A DNA stretch of 64,000 bases, from contig QNQO01001174.1 in assembly GCA_003290165.1 (NCBI GenBank), forward strand, positions 62,001-126,000. Direction: 5' to 3'. This DNA comes from Berberis thunbergii. Taxonomy: Eukaryota > Streptophyta > Magnoliopsida > Ranunculales > Berberidaceae. The notes under the pieces are model-generated. The model did no database searches, had not been told where the DNA came from, and was given only the letters and a program-made list of their open reading frames with translations. Numbering within the stretch: the stretch's first letter is position 1; every line of letters starts with the position of its first letter. Below, one piece after another: positions 26,469 to 36,921 of the stretch. A program made the position numbers and the translations under genes.

Positions 26469-26680
26469 TGGTCTGTTTGGTTAGCCATTTTCTATTCCAT
26501 TTATTTTGTTATGCAAATTTCCACTGTTTGATTGTCTATTTACTGATAAAAAATCGATTATTCATAAGACTGTTTTCCCATTACTTATGGAAATAAAAGT
26601 CCGAGGGAGATGCCTCGAAATCGAATTCACTGAGACGGTTTCAATTTTCATGTCTATTTTCCGTTCAACTAAACAGACCC
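26469..26680. mobile_element. Tourist-like MITE, copy 2
   Basis: 212 bp with ends TGGTCTGTTTGGTT and AACTAAACAGACCC. It is flanked by TTA on both sides (26466-26468 and 26681-26683). The interior resembles copy 1 (GACTGTTTTCCCATTACTTA, TCATGTCTATTTTCCGTTCA). Confidence 0.78.
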
Positions 26681-26683
26681 TTA

Positions 26684-27353
26684 GTGGTGGCCAAGGATTA
26701 TGATTTCGTCTTTTGAAGTAATTTCAGTATTATGATTTTAAGGAATATTTCAAAAATGTCTTTGTATATAGAAAAAATGTAAAATTTTTTAAAATATGTC
26801 AAATATATATAAATATTTGAAAATGTAAGATACAAGTAAATTAACCTAATAAACCCATTAAATATATTTAATGAAGCCTAAGTACACAAGTATCCCTATA
26901 AATGTCATTTCTTCATATTTTTTGAGTTATACACGAAAATATCGGAATCTAAAATAAAAATGAAATATTTCAATCGAAAAAATGTAACTTGTTTCATAAC
27001 TTCTAGGTTTTCCATGAACATGTCGAAATTTATGAAAAAACACAAAATAACTCGTTGAATAATGTACTTTTCGATATCGATACTTTAAATTTCAAAATCT
27101 CAAAAAACTAAATATTTGGCAAAATTTAGCCAATTAACAGTCCTTACTCCTTAGTTGTGGCTCTTATATACTAGGTCCGTCAATTTTCAAAAAAAAAAAA
27201 AAAAAAAAAAAAGGTCCGTCTACTTGACGGTTTGTTGCCATAAATAGCCGTTGTTAGTCTGTTCGCCTTTTTATCCTTCCCACCATATCCGATATCGCTC
27301 CATTTTTTCGCTCCCACTCCCAAAGCAAGATCAATCAACAAGCAAACCCAGCA
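26684..27353. other. Upstream region of the FAR1/OTU gene
   Basis: AT-rich promoter-proximal DNA. It contains an A run of about 26 bases (27188-27212) between two copies of AGGTCCGTC, resembling a minute poly(A)-tailed insertion. No other gene was seen. Confidence 0.4.
27239..27247 (+). promoter_or_regulatory. Candidate TATA box of the FAR1/OTU gene
   Basis: CATAAATAG lies about 115 bp upstream of the ATG at 27354, giving a leader of plausible length. This rests on motif and position only. Confidence 0.4.
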
Positions 27354-29246
27354 ATGGCGGTCGCACTTGGTGATCTCTCGTCTTCGATGAGCTTATCAAA
27401 GCGTAAGATCATTCGTCTCCTTAACACTCACCTCTTCGGTTCAATTAGCGTTTCCCACAACTAGTAGTCAAGACGATGTGTTCATTATCGTTTCTTACTT
27501 AAAAAAAAAACCCTAAAAAAACTTACATTTCTGTGATTTACAGGTCGACGTCTTGTAATCGGAACATCTGAAAACGAAAACAGCATAGGTTTTCTTCTTA
27601 TCCATCCATTTATTGATAATCTTGTATTTAAATTTTTTATTTTTTTTTGTTAATTTTGTTTTTCCTGCAGATGAATCCAAGAAAGCTTCAAGCGTCAAAC
27701 AGCTTGTTGGTATTAGAGGAGCAGCGCATGAAACAGTGAGTCCTGATTTGATTCTTGATGAATAGTTTTGCGTTTTATTGTTTAAATGATTGCATTGATG
27801 TTTGATTATAGTTGAGTGAAATTTTTGGTGTAAAGGGATTTGACATTGAGCTGGACATGATTTTTTTGAACCCTAAATTGTATCTAGAACCTAGAGGGCC
27901 AACTGTTTCGAGTAACTCTTATACCAATCCCATTTATAAATGCAGCTTTCTTAGTTAGTTGTTTAATTATCATCTTCAATTCATAAGAGCAACAATGGTG
28001 TTTGCCTAAGAATCTCGAAATCTAACAGATTCCTTCCGACCAATATGAAAAAGAACAACAAGCTAATGCGGATCTTACTAAGGCATTTACCACCGATGCT
28101 GTAAGTAATTAACTATTTGTACTAAAAAAAATTCTTCCTGTGTATGTTGTCATCAAACTTATACATTACCTTTTATAGGTCTTTAATACACGAGATGAGC
28201 TTGTTTCGTGGTGCAAGAATGTTGGAAAAGTCAATGGGGTTGTCGTTATTGTTGCAAAATCGGATCTTGCACGTTCAGGCCGTCCTCCTAGGATTCGCCT
28301 GGCTTGTACAAGGAGAGGTAAGGGCATCAACAAAAGGATAGATAAACTATTTCAAAAATGTGGATGTCCCTTTGCAATAAAAGGTTTGAAGCTTCCGCAA
28401 GGAGACAAATGGAAGTTGCAGGTTGTTTGTGGCCTTCATAACCATCCATTGGCTACGGAAATTGAGGGCCATCTGCATGCTACAAGGCCTACAACTGACG
28501 AAGAAGAAGACACAACTGCATTGGATTGTGCAATGTCCATTGAGGACGATCAACCACAGACCAAGGTCGAGTTGAAGATGCATATGCATCCATCAAAGAC
28601 CTTTAAGGTGAGGCGGACCAGGTCCACACCATCCACTAGGCTCGTCAAGGCCTTCTCAGAAGCTGTTCAATTATTCATCAAAGATGCAAAGGACGTCTTT
28701 GCCGATGGTAACTGTGGCTTCAGAGCTGTAGCTGAACTCTTGGGAAGGAATGACCAAGATGGATGGAAGAAAATTAGAGCAGAGCTGACCAGAGAACTAC
28801 AGATACACAAATTGGAGTATTTTGCAATCTTTGGAGTTTCTGGTGTCAAAACGCTCCTTGCTAGATTAGATTGTTTCGATAGCCCTGCACCAAACAAGAA
28901 TTGGATGATGATGCCAGAAATGGGTCATTTGATTTCATCTTGTTACAATGTGGTCTTGATCTTTCTGTCGTGTAGTCAGTGCTTGACATTCCTTCCTCTT
29001 AGGACTTCACCTGGACCCAACCCTCATCGTGTCATAACACTCGGGTTCATTAATGACAATCATTTCATTGAAGTGTTTGTCAAAGAAGATGCTCCGATCC
29101 CCCCTGTCACCAACATGTGGACAAAGCATCATCATGCTTGTGCTGGACTATGGGAAGTGCCATACATGGCGAGGATGCAACAGTTCTGTGCATTGATACC
29201 ATCTGAAATGATCACACCAGAAATAATTGGGATTGATGACAACTGA
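27354..29246 (+). CDS. FAR1-like DNA-binding plus OTU cysteine protease protein
   Basis: Five exons: 27354-27402, 27544-27588, 27671-27735, 28029-28100, 28179-29246. All have GT-AG borders and one open frame (1299 nt, 432 aa). Residues about 78-170 look like the FAR1/WRKY-GCM1 zinc fold seen in FAR1 and MULE proteins (TRDELVSWCKNVGK, a CGCPFAIKG block, then VVCGLHNHPL with the paired His). Residues about 240-405 are an OTU domain with ADGNCGFRAV (D253, C256) and FINDNHFIEVF (H372) supplying the expected triad, preceded by WMMMPEMGHLI. OTU proteases cleave ubiquitin or related chains. No MULE transposase core lies between. The basic segment KRRRLV in exon 2 could be a nuclear signal. The start is the first ATG; exons 1-4 are short and predicted only from splice signals. 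This suggests a domesticated MULE-derived gene, but an immobilised element fragment cannot be excluded. Substrate and partners are unknown. Confidence 0.85.
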
Positions 29247-30055
29247 TATCATTGACTTTAAAAGCCCAAACCATGCATTTGTTGGTGATGATGAGCCAAA
29301 CCTCAACATATTTTATTATTTTGTATAGGGAGAAAGGAAGAGGTAGAAGTACAAGCAAAAATGTAGGAGACTGAAATTGGTAGAAACTTAGCGTACTATT
29401 AGAGTTGAGCCCCTAATTGGTTGTGTATTGGCTTTTGAATACATGTTAGCATTCGAGAAATGTTGGATTCTCTCCACTAAATAGTTATTTTTAAGATTGT
29501 GTCAAATTCAGATGATATGATGAATTCGCTTCGATAGTATATATATATATTTTTTCTGTGATGAAAGCTATCTCTCTCCCACCTTTTTCCTTTTTTTTTT
29601 GGCAGGAGAAGCTTGTAACAAATGCAAGTGTGGTTGGATAGGGTCTAACCATGACATCTCTTATATACCGAATAAGTCGAAGATACATCTTCAACTTACA
29701 AAGCTCATAACTTGGCCTCCTTTAGTTTGTGGAGTGGCCTGTGGTGCTGCCGCTTCTGGTAACCTTTTAACATTTCATGAAAGTTTGAATATATTGGCCA
29801 GATGATCATTGAGCAGTCTTGTTTTTTCTTATTTAATTTGTATGTCATCTGAAGTTCATCACAATGATCTACATATTGGGGCCAGAGCAGGTCAGTCATG
29901 ATTGTAAACATCATTCATCACCAATCTAGATCATAGGGCTTGAAAAAGGGAATGGAGATGTTTGTGGGCTGAGATGGATGTAGATAATTATCGGCCATAC
30001 AGCAGAACTGTACATTAGTGTTGCTAAATGTAGGTATTGCATTTCGTTTGGGAAA
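29247..30055. other. 3' flank of the FAR1/OTU gene
   Basis: Probably 3' UTR at first (AT-rich, with TTTTATTATTTTG near 29310), then intergenic DNA up to the dioxygenase relic. Short frames at 29599-29805 are not recognised. A short TA repeat occurs near 29540. Confidence 0.4.
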
Positions 30056-33000
30056 TAAGCTTTATTCCATTGTCTCACAAAACTTTATTCCCTTGGCCCA
30101 AGCTCACATCAGATTCCATTCCTGTAGTCCATCTCTCTGGTTCTAGGTCCATCGTTGTTGACCACATTCGTTGTGCCCTCCAGCATGTGGGGATTCTTCC
30201 AGATCATCAACCATGGAATCCCAGCAGACTTTTTGGACCATTTGATCTCTTCCGTCACAGCCTTAAAAGAGCAACCAACAGAAACAAAGTCACTCCACTA
30301 TAGTCGGGAGGCTGGCCATGGTGTATCATTTTTGACAAATTTCAATCTCTTCCAATCAAAAGCTGATAGCTGGGGGGACACCTTACAAGTCAGGTTGGGA
30401 GTTGGGACCCACACTGCCAGATATCAATCTGGTCCCAGAGATGTGCAGAAATGAAGTTGTTGAGTGGGATCAGCATATCCAACAGTTAGTTGATAATCTG
30501 ATGGGATTCTTGTCTGTAGGACATGATTTGGAGACGGATAGGTTGAAGGAGTAGACCTTCTTGGAGGAGAGGTTGATGGTGGTGCACTGTTATCCGTATT
30601 GTCCACAGCCTGATCGGACAGTGGGATTTATTCTCACACAGATCCTGGGGTGTTGACTGTGTTGTTGCAGGATCAGGTCGGAGGGTTGCAAGTGAAGCAC
30701 CATGAGGACTGGGTGGATGTCAAGCCCGTTGCTGGAGCTCTTGTTATCAACATTGCTGACATTTTGCAGGTAACATTTTCTTGTTTATGCTAGGTCTACT
30801 CTTGCCTTGTTATTTTACTTCTACATCAAATTGATCCAAAATGTTGCAACCTTTAATTTTTTATAAATGAAATTTCTGTATAAATAGCTAATTATAAATG
30901 AAATTTCTGTAGCTAATTAGCTGAATGTTGATGGAAGTGATTTGCATATAAGATTTCCATCACAACCTTTAAATTTATATAAAAAAAACTCCCAATGGGA
31001 GATTCACCCTGACAGGCAGTGACTTTGGATCTTCTTAGAAATCAGGGTAAGTAAAAAACGAAAAGAAAAAGAACCTGATTCTTCATTGTGTTATTTTAGT
31101 GTCAGAACTTTTTTTTTTTCTATTATCTCATGTAGTACTCATTTCCACTTGAACTGAACCACACTTACCACACTCGTACCCTTGGAGACATTTTGAGCTC
31201 CCATGGTTTGCAACCTCATAGCAGAGACTCTATGTGATGCCCTAGTATCCTCAGAAAACTCGTGCTTGTACCTCTCTACAATGAGCACTGTCTTTATCCG
31301 TATCTGAATCCATCTTGAGCACTTGTGAAAGCATCCAAACCCACTGGCTTTGATAGTATGTATAGGTGCCCACTGCACAGATTCATGGACCGACTAGGTA
31401 GCACCAATGATATCTCCACCTACTGGGTCATGTGTGGAGATTGGGTCACGTTGGAGTTTTATCTGGGACCAGTAGAGAATACAATCTAATTTTACTTGGT
31501 GAGGCTGTGATCCTCTGTAGACTAATTTCTCGTCTCAAAACTTGGCTGCATGCTCAACATTTACTTTAATCCCAAATGCCATGAAAGGGTTACACTTGTT
31601 TAGCAAGACTCAGTTTCATTCATTGAATTTCTAGAGCTGGAGTTCATGACTTCATTCCTACTGGAAATCAATTAACAGAGTAATGAAAATCCTCCAGATT
31701 TCAGATGTTGATTTAATATTCACTCCATAAACATCAGATATAGGCGATGATACTGTTACGAGTATACTAGTTTCTTATATGATAGATGTAAAGCACGTTC
31801 AAATAAATTATCTGAACTATATAACTACTGAATGAAGGCTGGGGTAAACAGTGCCTGTGCTTGTGTCTTCAACTTGATTTTGGATTGCTCATTTTGCCTT
31901 CCACATTTCATATTTTTTTACAATTAAAACCAACCCCTCTCAAACATTGATTAATTATACTTAAGCCCTCAACATAATTTATTTGAAGACTCAATTATCC
32001 ATAAACTTTAAATAGGCCCTTACAACAATGAGAGTGTAATCTTTGGTTTTCCTATTTTACCCTCCGAACTTCATACTTTATAATCAAAAGCCTTGTCAAA
32101 CACTAATACGTTAACCCCAAATTTTTTTTAAAAATCATAGCATGGATCGATTGCATGCAACACGTGCATCACTTGCTTATTGAGGAGGAGAAAAAAGAAA
32201 ATAACAAATATAAATTTCGAAAACTTATTATGATGTCTATGTTAAGATAGTAATAATTTTCTGACATTTAAAAATAAATATTAGTATATTATTACATATG
32301 GTATAAAGGGCACTATATTCTGTGTTAAGTTTGAATTGTTTAAAACTTGATATTTTACTCCATAATATTCTCTTAACTTTTTTAATTAATAAAAATAAAA
32401 GTATAACCAATTTCTATGATTATTTTGCTTAGAAATCTTTAGCAAAATCCCTTAAAATTTTAATTTTTACTTATTATTATATTTTTAGAGTAAAATAAAG
32501 AAATATTGAATATACTCACATGTAGAATGCATCCATAATCAAGTACATTTTAAACAAAGAACAGTATTAGTTAATGACACGTTCAACATACTGGATATGA
32601 TAAGGTTATTTTTCGTTAGATTAAAGCATGTGAATAATCGGATATTATTGAGGCTATTAGCATCTGAATAATCGGATACTATAAGCAATTATACTGCTGT
32701 ATGGGACATTCTTCATCATCTTAGCCATCCTTGCAGCTGTACCAAATGTCTGCATTTGATGATCATTGCTAATTTGACTTGGGTTAAAAAGAATGTGGTG
32801 TTGGGTGCAAATCCAGCAATAACTTGAATTCCTTTAGTAGGCTGTATGCCACAACTTATTATACTTGTATACACCATATGCCAATGGAATGTTGACAATA
32901 GAAGGCGATCTAGGTAATCTTCTTGCAAGATATTTTAGCAAGGTAGAACTTGGATCTGCATATCACTCTTCTTATCAGGTAGTCTCTGAGACAACTCAAT

Positions 33001-33676
33001 GAAGGAAGCTTGAATAAGGATAGAGATTGGATTAGTCCTCACCACTGAACACAAGGTGAAGGTTGTCGATGATCCTGTTTTGCAGAGAAATTTGGGATTT
33101 GTGCTTGTAAAAGTCTTTTACTAATAGCATGAAGATGGCAAGGTGCATAGTGGGCACGTGATACGCCAACGCCACATTCAGAACAATCTCATTGCCAACA
33201 TTGGATTCTGATATTGAGTTGGATCTCGTCAACTGCAACCCATTAAAATTGTTTGTGCTGTTTGATGATACTAGTCAAATACATTGGTAATGTTAGGTAA
33301 TTGTATGTGTCTAGAAGGCTAGAACAAGTAATGAAGTAGCACAGATCAACCAAGGCTTGTTTTCTGTTTCTGAATATAATGTGTGTAACAACTTTATACA
33401 TATGTTTCTCTTTGTGCTTTGTACCTCAGATGGTATCCAATGATGAATACACGAGTGTGGAACATCAAGTTTTGGCCAATCCTTTTCGTGAGCCATGGGT
33501 ATCAGTTGGTGTTTTTTTCAACCCGAGCAACAGGGAGGGTCTTTATGGACCACTCTCAGAGTTGGTATCATAGGATAAACCAGCCCTCTACCGGCAGTTC
33601 ACACTGACAGAGTTCATGCCAACACATTTCTTGAATGCATTAGATGCAAAAACTAAGATAAGTTACTTTAAATGGT
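30056..33676 (+). pseudogene. 2-oxoglutarate/Fe(II) dioxygenase pseudogene (ACC oxidase homologue-like)
   Basis: The pieces align with the plant DOXC family. SDSIPVVHLSGSRS starts near 30108; WGFFQIINHGIP and YSREAGHGVSF follow in a different frame; a third frame then gives EVVEWDQHIQQLVDNLMG and HCYPYCPQPDRTVG. The iron-binding HTD region (about 30635) and GLQVKHHEDWVDVKP precede a GT donor at 30770. The last exon (33430-33676) carries EHQVLANPF and FFNPSNREGLYGPL. Lesions: a 1-nt insertion near 30178, a shift near 30405, an in-frame TAG near 30552, a 1-nt loss before the HTD motif, and TAG at 33571-33573. The intron is about 2.66 kb. Members of this family oxidise small molecules; the substrate of the ancestor cannot be told. 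Confidence 0.85.
30770..33429. other. Intron of the dioxygenase pseudogene
   Basis: Contains a small duplicated block ATAAATGAAATTTCTGTA (30865 and 30896) and AT-rich DNA. Minus-strand frames at 31139-31378, 32716-32928 and 33032-33238 look more protein-like than random (the last reads NVGNEIVLNVALAYHVP) but match no family I recognise; they may be pieces of an unidentified insertion. Confidence 0.4.
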
Positions 33677-34031
33677 TAATAGTTTCAATTAACAATCATA
33701 ATAATTCATTTAATTTGTTGTTCTCAGTGGTTGCTGGTTATTTGGTTCTAGCATCTGCTTGATCGAATGTGCAAACGTACGTGCACAGTTTCTGTTGGCA
33801 GTGTGGTTTAGGTCAAATGTACTTGTGCTGCGCATCTCATATTTTGGCATCAAGAATTACTCAAAACCCAGATTGATGAGTAGAATTTACTCTTCACCTT
33901 GGTCTGTACCAACTCCAATTTTCCTTGTGTTTGCTTGGCATCTAAGTCGGGGGCATTGTATTTTTTAAATGGTCAAAAACCGATTTTTCGTTTTCAACTT
34001 ATTTTTTAAAAGACCATTGTCTTTTTTATAA

Positions 34032-34232
34032 GAGAGATTCTAAATGTCGAGGGAAAGGGCGAGGAAATCAGCGAGGGAAATGATCTGGCGAGGTGAGAGC
34101 CGTTCATTTCCCTTGAGATCCGTGTGTTGACTTTTTTCACACGGATCTCGAGGGAAATGAACGGCTCTCACCTCGCCAGATCATTTCCCTCGCTGATTTC
34201 CTCGCCCTTTCCCTCGACATTTAGAATCTCTC
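34032..34232. mobile_element. Foldback MITE with perfect 9-bp target duplication
   Basis: A 201-bp near-perfect palindrome starting GAGAGATTCTAAATGTCGAG and ending in its inverse, with a short loop near 34127-34138. Identical 9-bp direct repeats TTTTTATAA flank it (34023-34031 and 34233-34241), the length expected of Mutator-like transposition. The almost perfect arms suggest it is the youngest of the family here. Confidence 0.85.
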
Positions 34233-34348
34233 TTTTTATAAATCTTTCTTGTGAGCACAATCAAATTTCAAGTCTATCATTGCTAATTGTCGTAACTCCC
34301 ACTCCTTTTACTCATTTGAAAAATCAAAATCTGCCTCCCCTCTCATAG

Positions 34349-34911
34349 GTAGCGGCTTTTTGACACCACCATTTGGCTGTAGGTCGCTACCACCCTCTAC
34401 TTTTTGAAGCATACCACTATCTACCCACCAATATAAGCAAAAAACCTAACACCACCTCTTATCTCTCCATCTCCTCTCAATTCTCCTCTCTGAACAACAC
34501 CAATACCACACCGCACTGCCTTGCTCGCTGGTCGATCACACCTCTTCTTCTTTTCCTTTATTCTTTATGTTCCTCTTCTCCTCTAGGGTTTTTTTTTGCC
34601 CTCGAATAGAAAAAAAACAAGAGAAGAAGAAATGATAAAAGAAGGAGGCAGGGTGGTGCCACCGGCTGTGGAGATAAAGAAATGAGAAAAAGCAAAAGAA
34701 CGAGAAAAATAACAAATGAGCAGAAATGGAGCAAAGGTGGTGGCGGGATGGTTTTGCTCAGTCAGTTGTTGTGAAGAGATAAGAGAAGGTGGAGATGAAG
34801 ATTAATAGTGGGTGAGAAAGAATTCATATTGGTAGTGTTCTTCAACACATCACCCAAAAGAAAGGCAGTGTTCTTTAACAAAAGTGGTTAGTGTCAAAAA
34901 GTTGCTGCCTC
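34349..34911. repeat. Inverted-repeat element of about 0.56 kb
   Basis: The left end AGCGGCTTTTTGACACCACC and right end GTGTCAAAAAGTTGCTGCC are inverse of each other. The interior is CT-rich on the left and GA-rich on the right. A 78-codon frame inside is low-complexity. Target duplication not identified. Confidence 0.45.
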
Positions 34912-34988
34912 GAACATAAATCTCCACATCAATATCTCATCTCATCTCCTACTTTATAACTACGATTCAAGTTCACTTTTCAATGTCT

Positions 34989-35122
34989 GAAGTCGTTTCA
35001 GGCGGCAAGGAAACGGGCGAGGGAGGAGGGTTTGACCCTCGATCCCCCTCGAGATTCACACGGGCACGCATCTCGAGGGGGGTGGAGGGTCACACTCCCT
35101 CCCTCGCCATTTAGAATCACAG
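34989..35122. mobile_element. Foldback MITE, third copy
   Basis: About 134 bp with arms around CATCTCGAGGGGGGTGGAGG and its inverse. It is flanked by CAATGTCT at 34981-34988 and 35123-35130 (8 bp identical; the ninth base differs). The left terminus is eroded, while the right end keeps the family signature CCATTTAGAATC. Confidence 0.65.
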
Positions 35123-35140
35123 CAATGTCTATCAATACAG

Positions 35141-35203
35141 ATATTCTAATTGGCGAGGAAATCAGCAAGGGGGAGGGTTGCAACCCTCCATCGAGATGTG
35201 CGC
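35141..35203. mobile_element. Foldback MITE, left half, split by the chromovirus
   Basis: Carries the family sequence ATTCTAATTGGCGAGGAAAT and GGAGGGTTGCAACCCTCC, then is interrupted at 35204 by the LTR. Its missing half resumes at 40781. Confidence 0.7.
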
Positions 35204-35651
35204 TGTCACGGACTAGTAATCCGTGCGGCACTAGCTATCCAATTCACTAGTAAGCCTATGAGTAGTTACTTTGACGGGCACAAATATTAACTTGAGAATG
35301 CACAATATCAATCTGTAAACAATATAACAATGCACAATAGTCAGTAAAAGCTCTCATTCACATTCAATAGATTACAATGGGGAGGAACGTTCGGAAGGAC
35401 GTTGCTCAAGACTAGTTCGATGCTATCGATCGATGGAAATACAAGGTTGAAGTTGAAAAGCAATGCAAAGAAAACAATAAAAGTGCTAGCGGTACAGTCT
35501 GGCCCGACTATGCAATTGAGACAACACGTCCTCACAGTCAAGAGCTCAAACCTTCCCCCTATAATATAGATGCTAAGCATTTGGGCACTTTTCAAAAGGA
35601 AACATTGAGTTTTGAGACCATTAGGAAGGCCTCTGACCTTGAGTCCTGACA
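35204..35651 (-). repeat. 3' LTR of the chromovirus
   Basis: 448 bp. Compared with the partner LTR, six substitutions cluster in the last third (about 35515-35602). A 103-codon frame inside both LTRs is not a gene. Confidence 0.95.
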
Positions 35652-35662
35652 CTCTCCCACAC

Positions 35663-35836
35663 TCAATTCGCTGACGCCCACGCAGCGAACTTTTCCAAGT
35701 ACTCTTCTAGCTTTGAGAGGTATGGCAGTAGATGCTCGACTGGCTCCCAACTGATCTCTGAAGGAGGTTCATCCTGCCACTTGACCAAATACTCTCTATC
35801 CGGCCCTGTGTTGTTGATGAGACGGCCAGCTAAGAT
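35663..35836 (-). pseudogene. Chromovirus chromodomain, out of frame with integrase
   Basis: The minus strand reads EYLVKWQDEPPSEISWEP, with the aromatic residues of a plant chromovirus chromodomain, ending in a TGA at 35663-35665 next to the LTR. It is in a different frame from the integrase upstream, which stops at 35830, so a frameshift separates them. In intact relatives this domain directs integration to particular chromatin. Confidence 0.8.
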
Positions 35837-36921
35837 TCTTCCACTTCTCGATCTGGCTTAGTAGGATGCTTAGGCAATGCTCGGGTAGATACATTTCTGG
35901 TGGGATTAGCGGCATCGGCATGGTAGGACTTCAAGTTACTTGCATGGAAGACAGGGTGGGTGAAACGGAGCCAATGTGGTAACTTGACGCGATAGGAGAC
36001 TTTGCCTACTTTCTCAATAATCTGTACCGGTCCCTCATACTTGCGAAACAGATTGTTGTGTGCTCTAGCCGTCCGTTTATACTTGTTGAACATATCTAAC
36101 TTCACCAATACCAAGTCCCCGACTTCAAAAGGATCGATTCGTCGTTTCTTGTCCGCCCATTTCTTCATGTGACGGGAGGCTTTCTCAAGATAGGCTCGAG
36201 CAACTTCAATGTTTTTCTGCCAGGCTTTGACAAATTCAAGAGCTCTTGGGCTGGGTCCTTGGTATCCGGTCAGCACTGTATGTGGTGTCAATGGTTGCTG
36301 ACCGGTGACTAACTGAAAGGGGCTGGAGTGAGTAGCTGAGCTCTTTTGTAAGTTGAAACAGAATTGTGCAACATCAAGTAGTCCCACCCAATTTTTCTGG
36401 TTTGCACTTACAAAATGACGAAGGTATTCTTCAAGCATAGAGTTAAAGCGCTCAGTCTGTCCGTCGGATTGGGGATGTTGGCTTGTTGACATATTAAGTT
36501 TGGATCCCAAGAGTTTGAACAACTCCTTCCAAAACTTTCCTGTGAAGCGAGCATCACGGTCGCTAACAATGTTTTCGGGCAGTCCCCAATACTTCACGAC
36601 ATGCTTGAGGAACAACTGCGCCGTATCTTCGGCTGTGCAAGTCAGTGCGGTTGGCACAAATGTCACATACTTTGAGAAGCGGTCGACAACTACAAGGATA
36701 CTTCTGAAATCCTCCACTTTCGGTAACCCCGTAATGAAGTCCATGGAAACACTTTCCCAAGGACGAGTTGGAACAGGCAGAGGCTCTAGTAAGCCTACTG
36801 GTCGATCCCTTTCAATCTTATCTTGCTGGCAAATAAGGCAGGTTCGAACATAGGCCATTACATCCTCCTGTATCTGCGGCCAATAGTACCCCTCTCTAGC
36901 AATGCATGTGTTCGTCTCCAA
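35830..36921 (-). pseudogene. Chromovirus integrase
   Basis: A 363-codon frame holding the second Cys pair of the zinc fold (CLICQQDK), the catalytic core (MDFITGLPKVEDF, IVSDRDARFTGKFW, and HPQSDGQTERFN with the third acidic residue) and the GPY/F-like C-terminal region (YEGPVQIIEKVGKVSYRVKL). The His pair of the zinc fold is in another frame upstream, marking a 1-nt shift near 36900. Confidence 0.9.

Noticed and set aside
35341..35652. 103-codon minus frame also present at 40465-40776
   Set aside because: It lies wholly inside the LTRs, so its duplication reflects the LTR pair and not a conserved protein.
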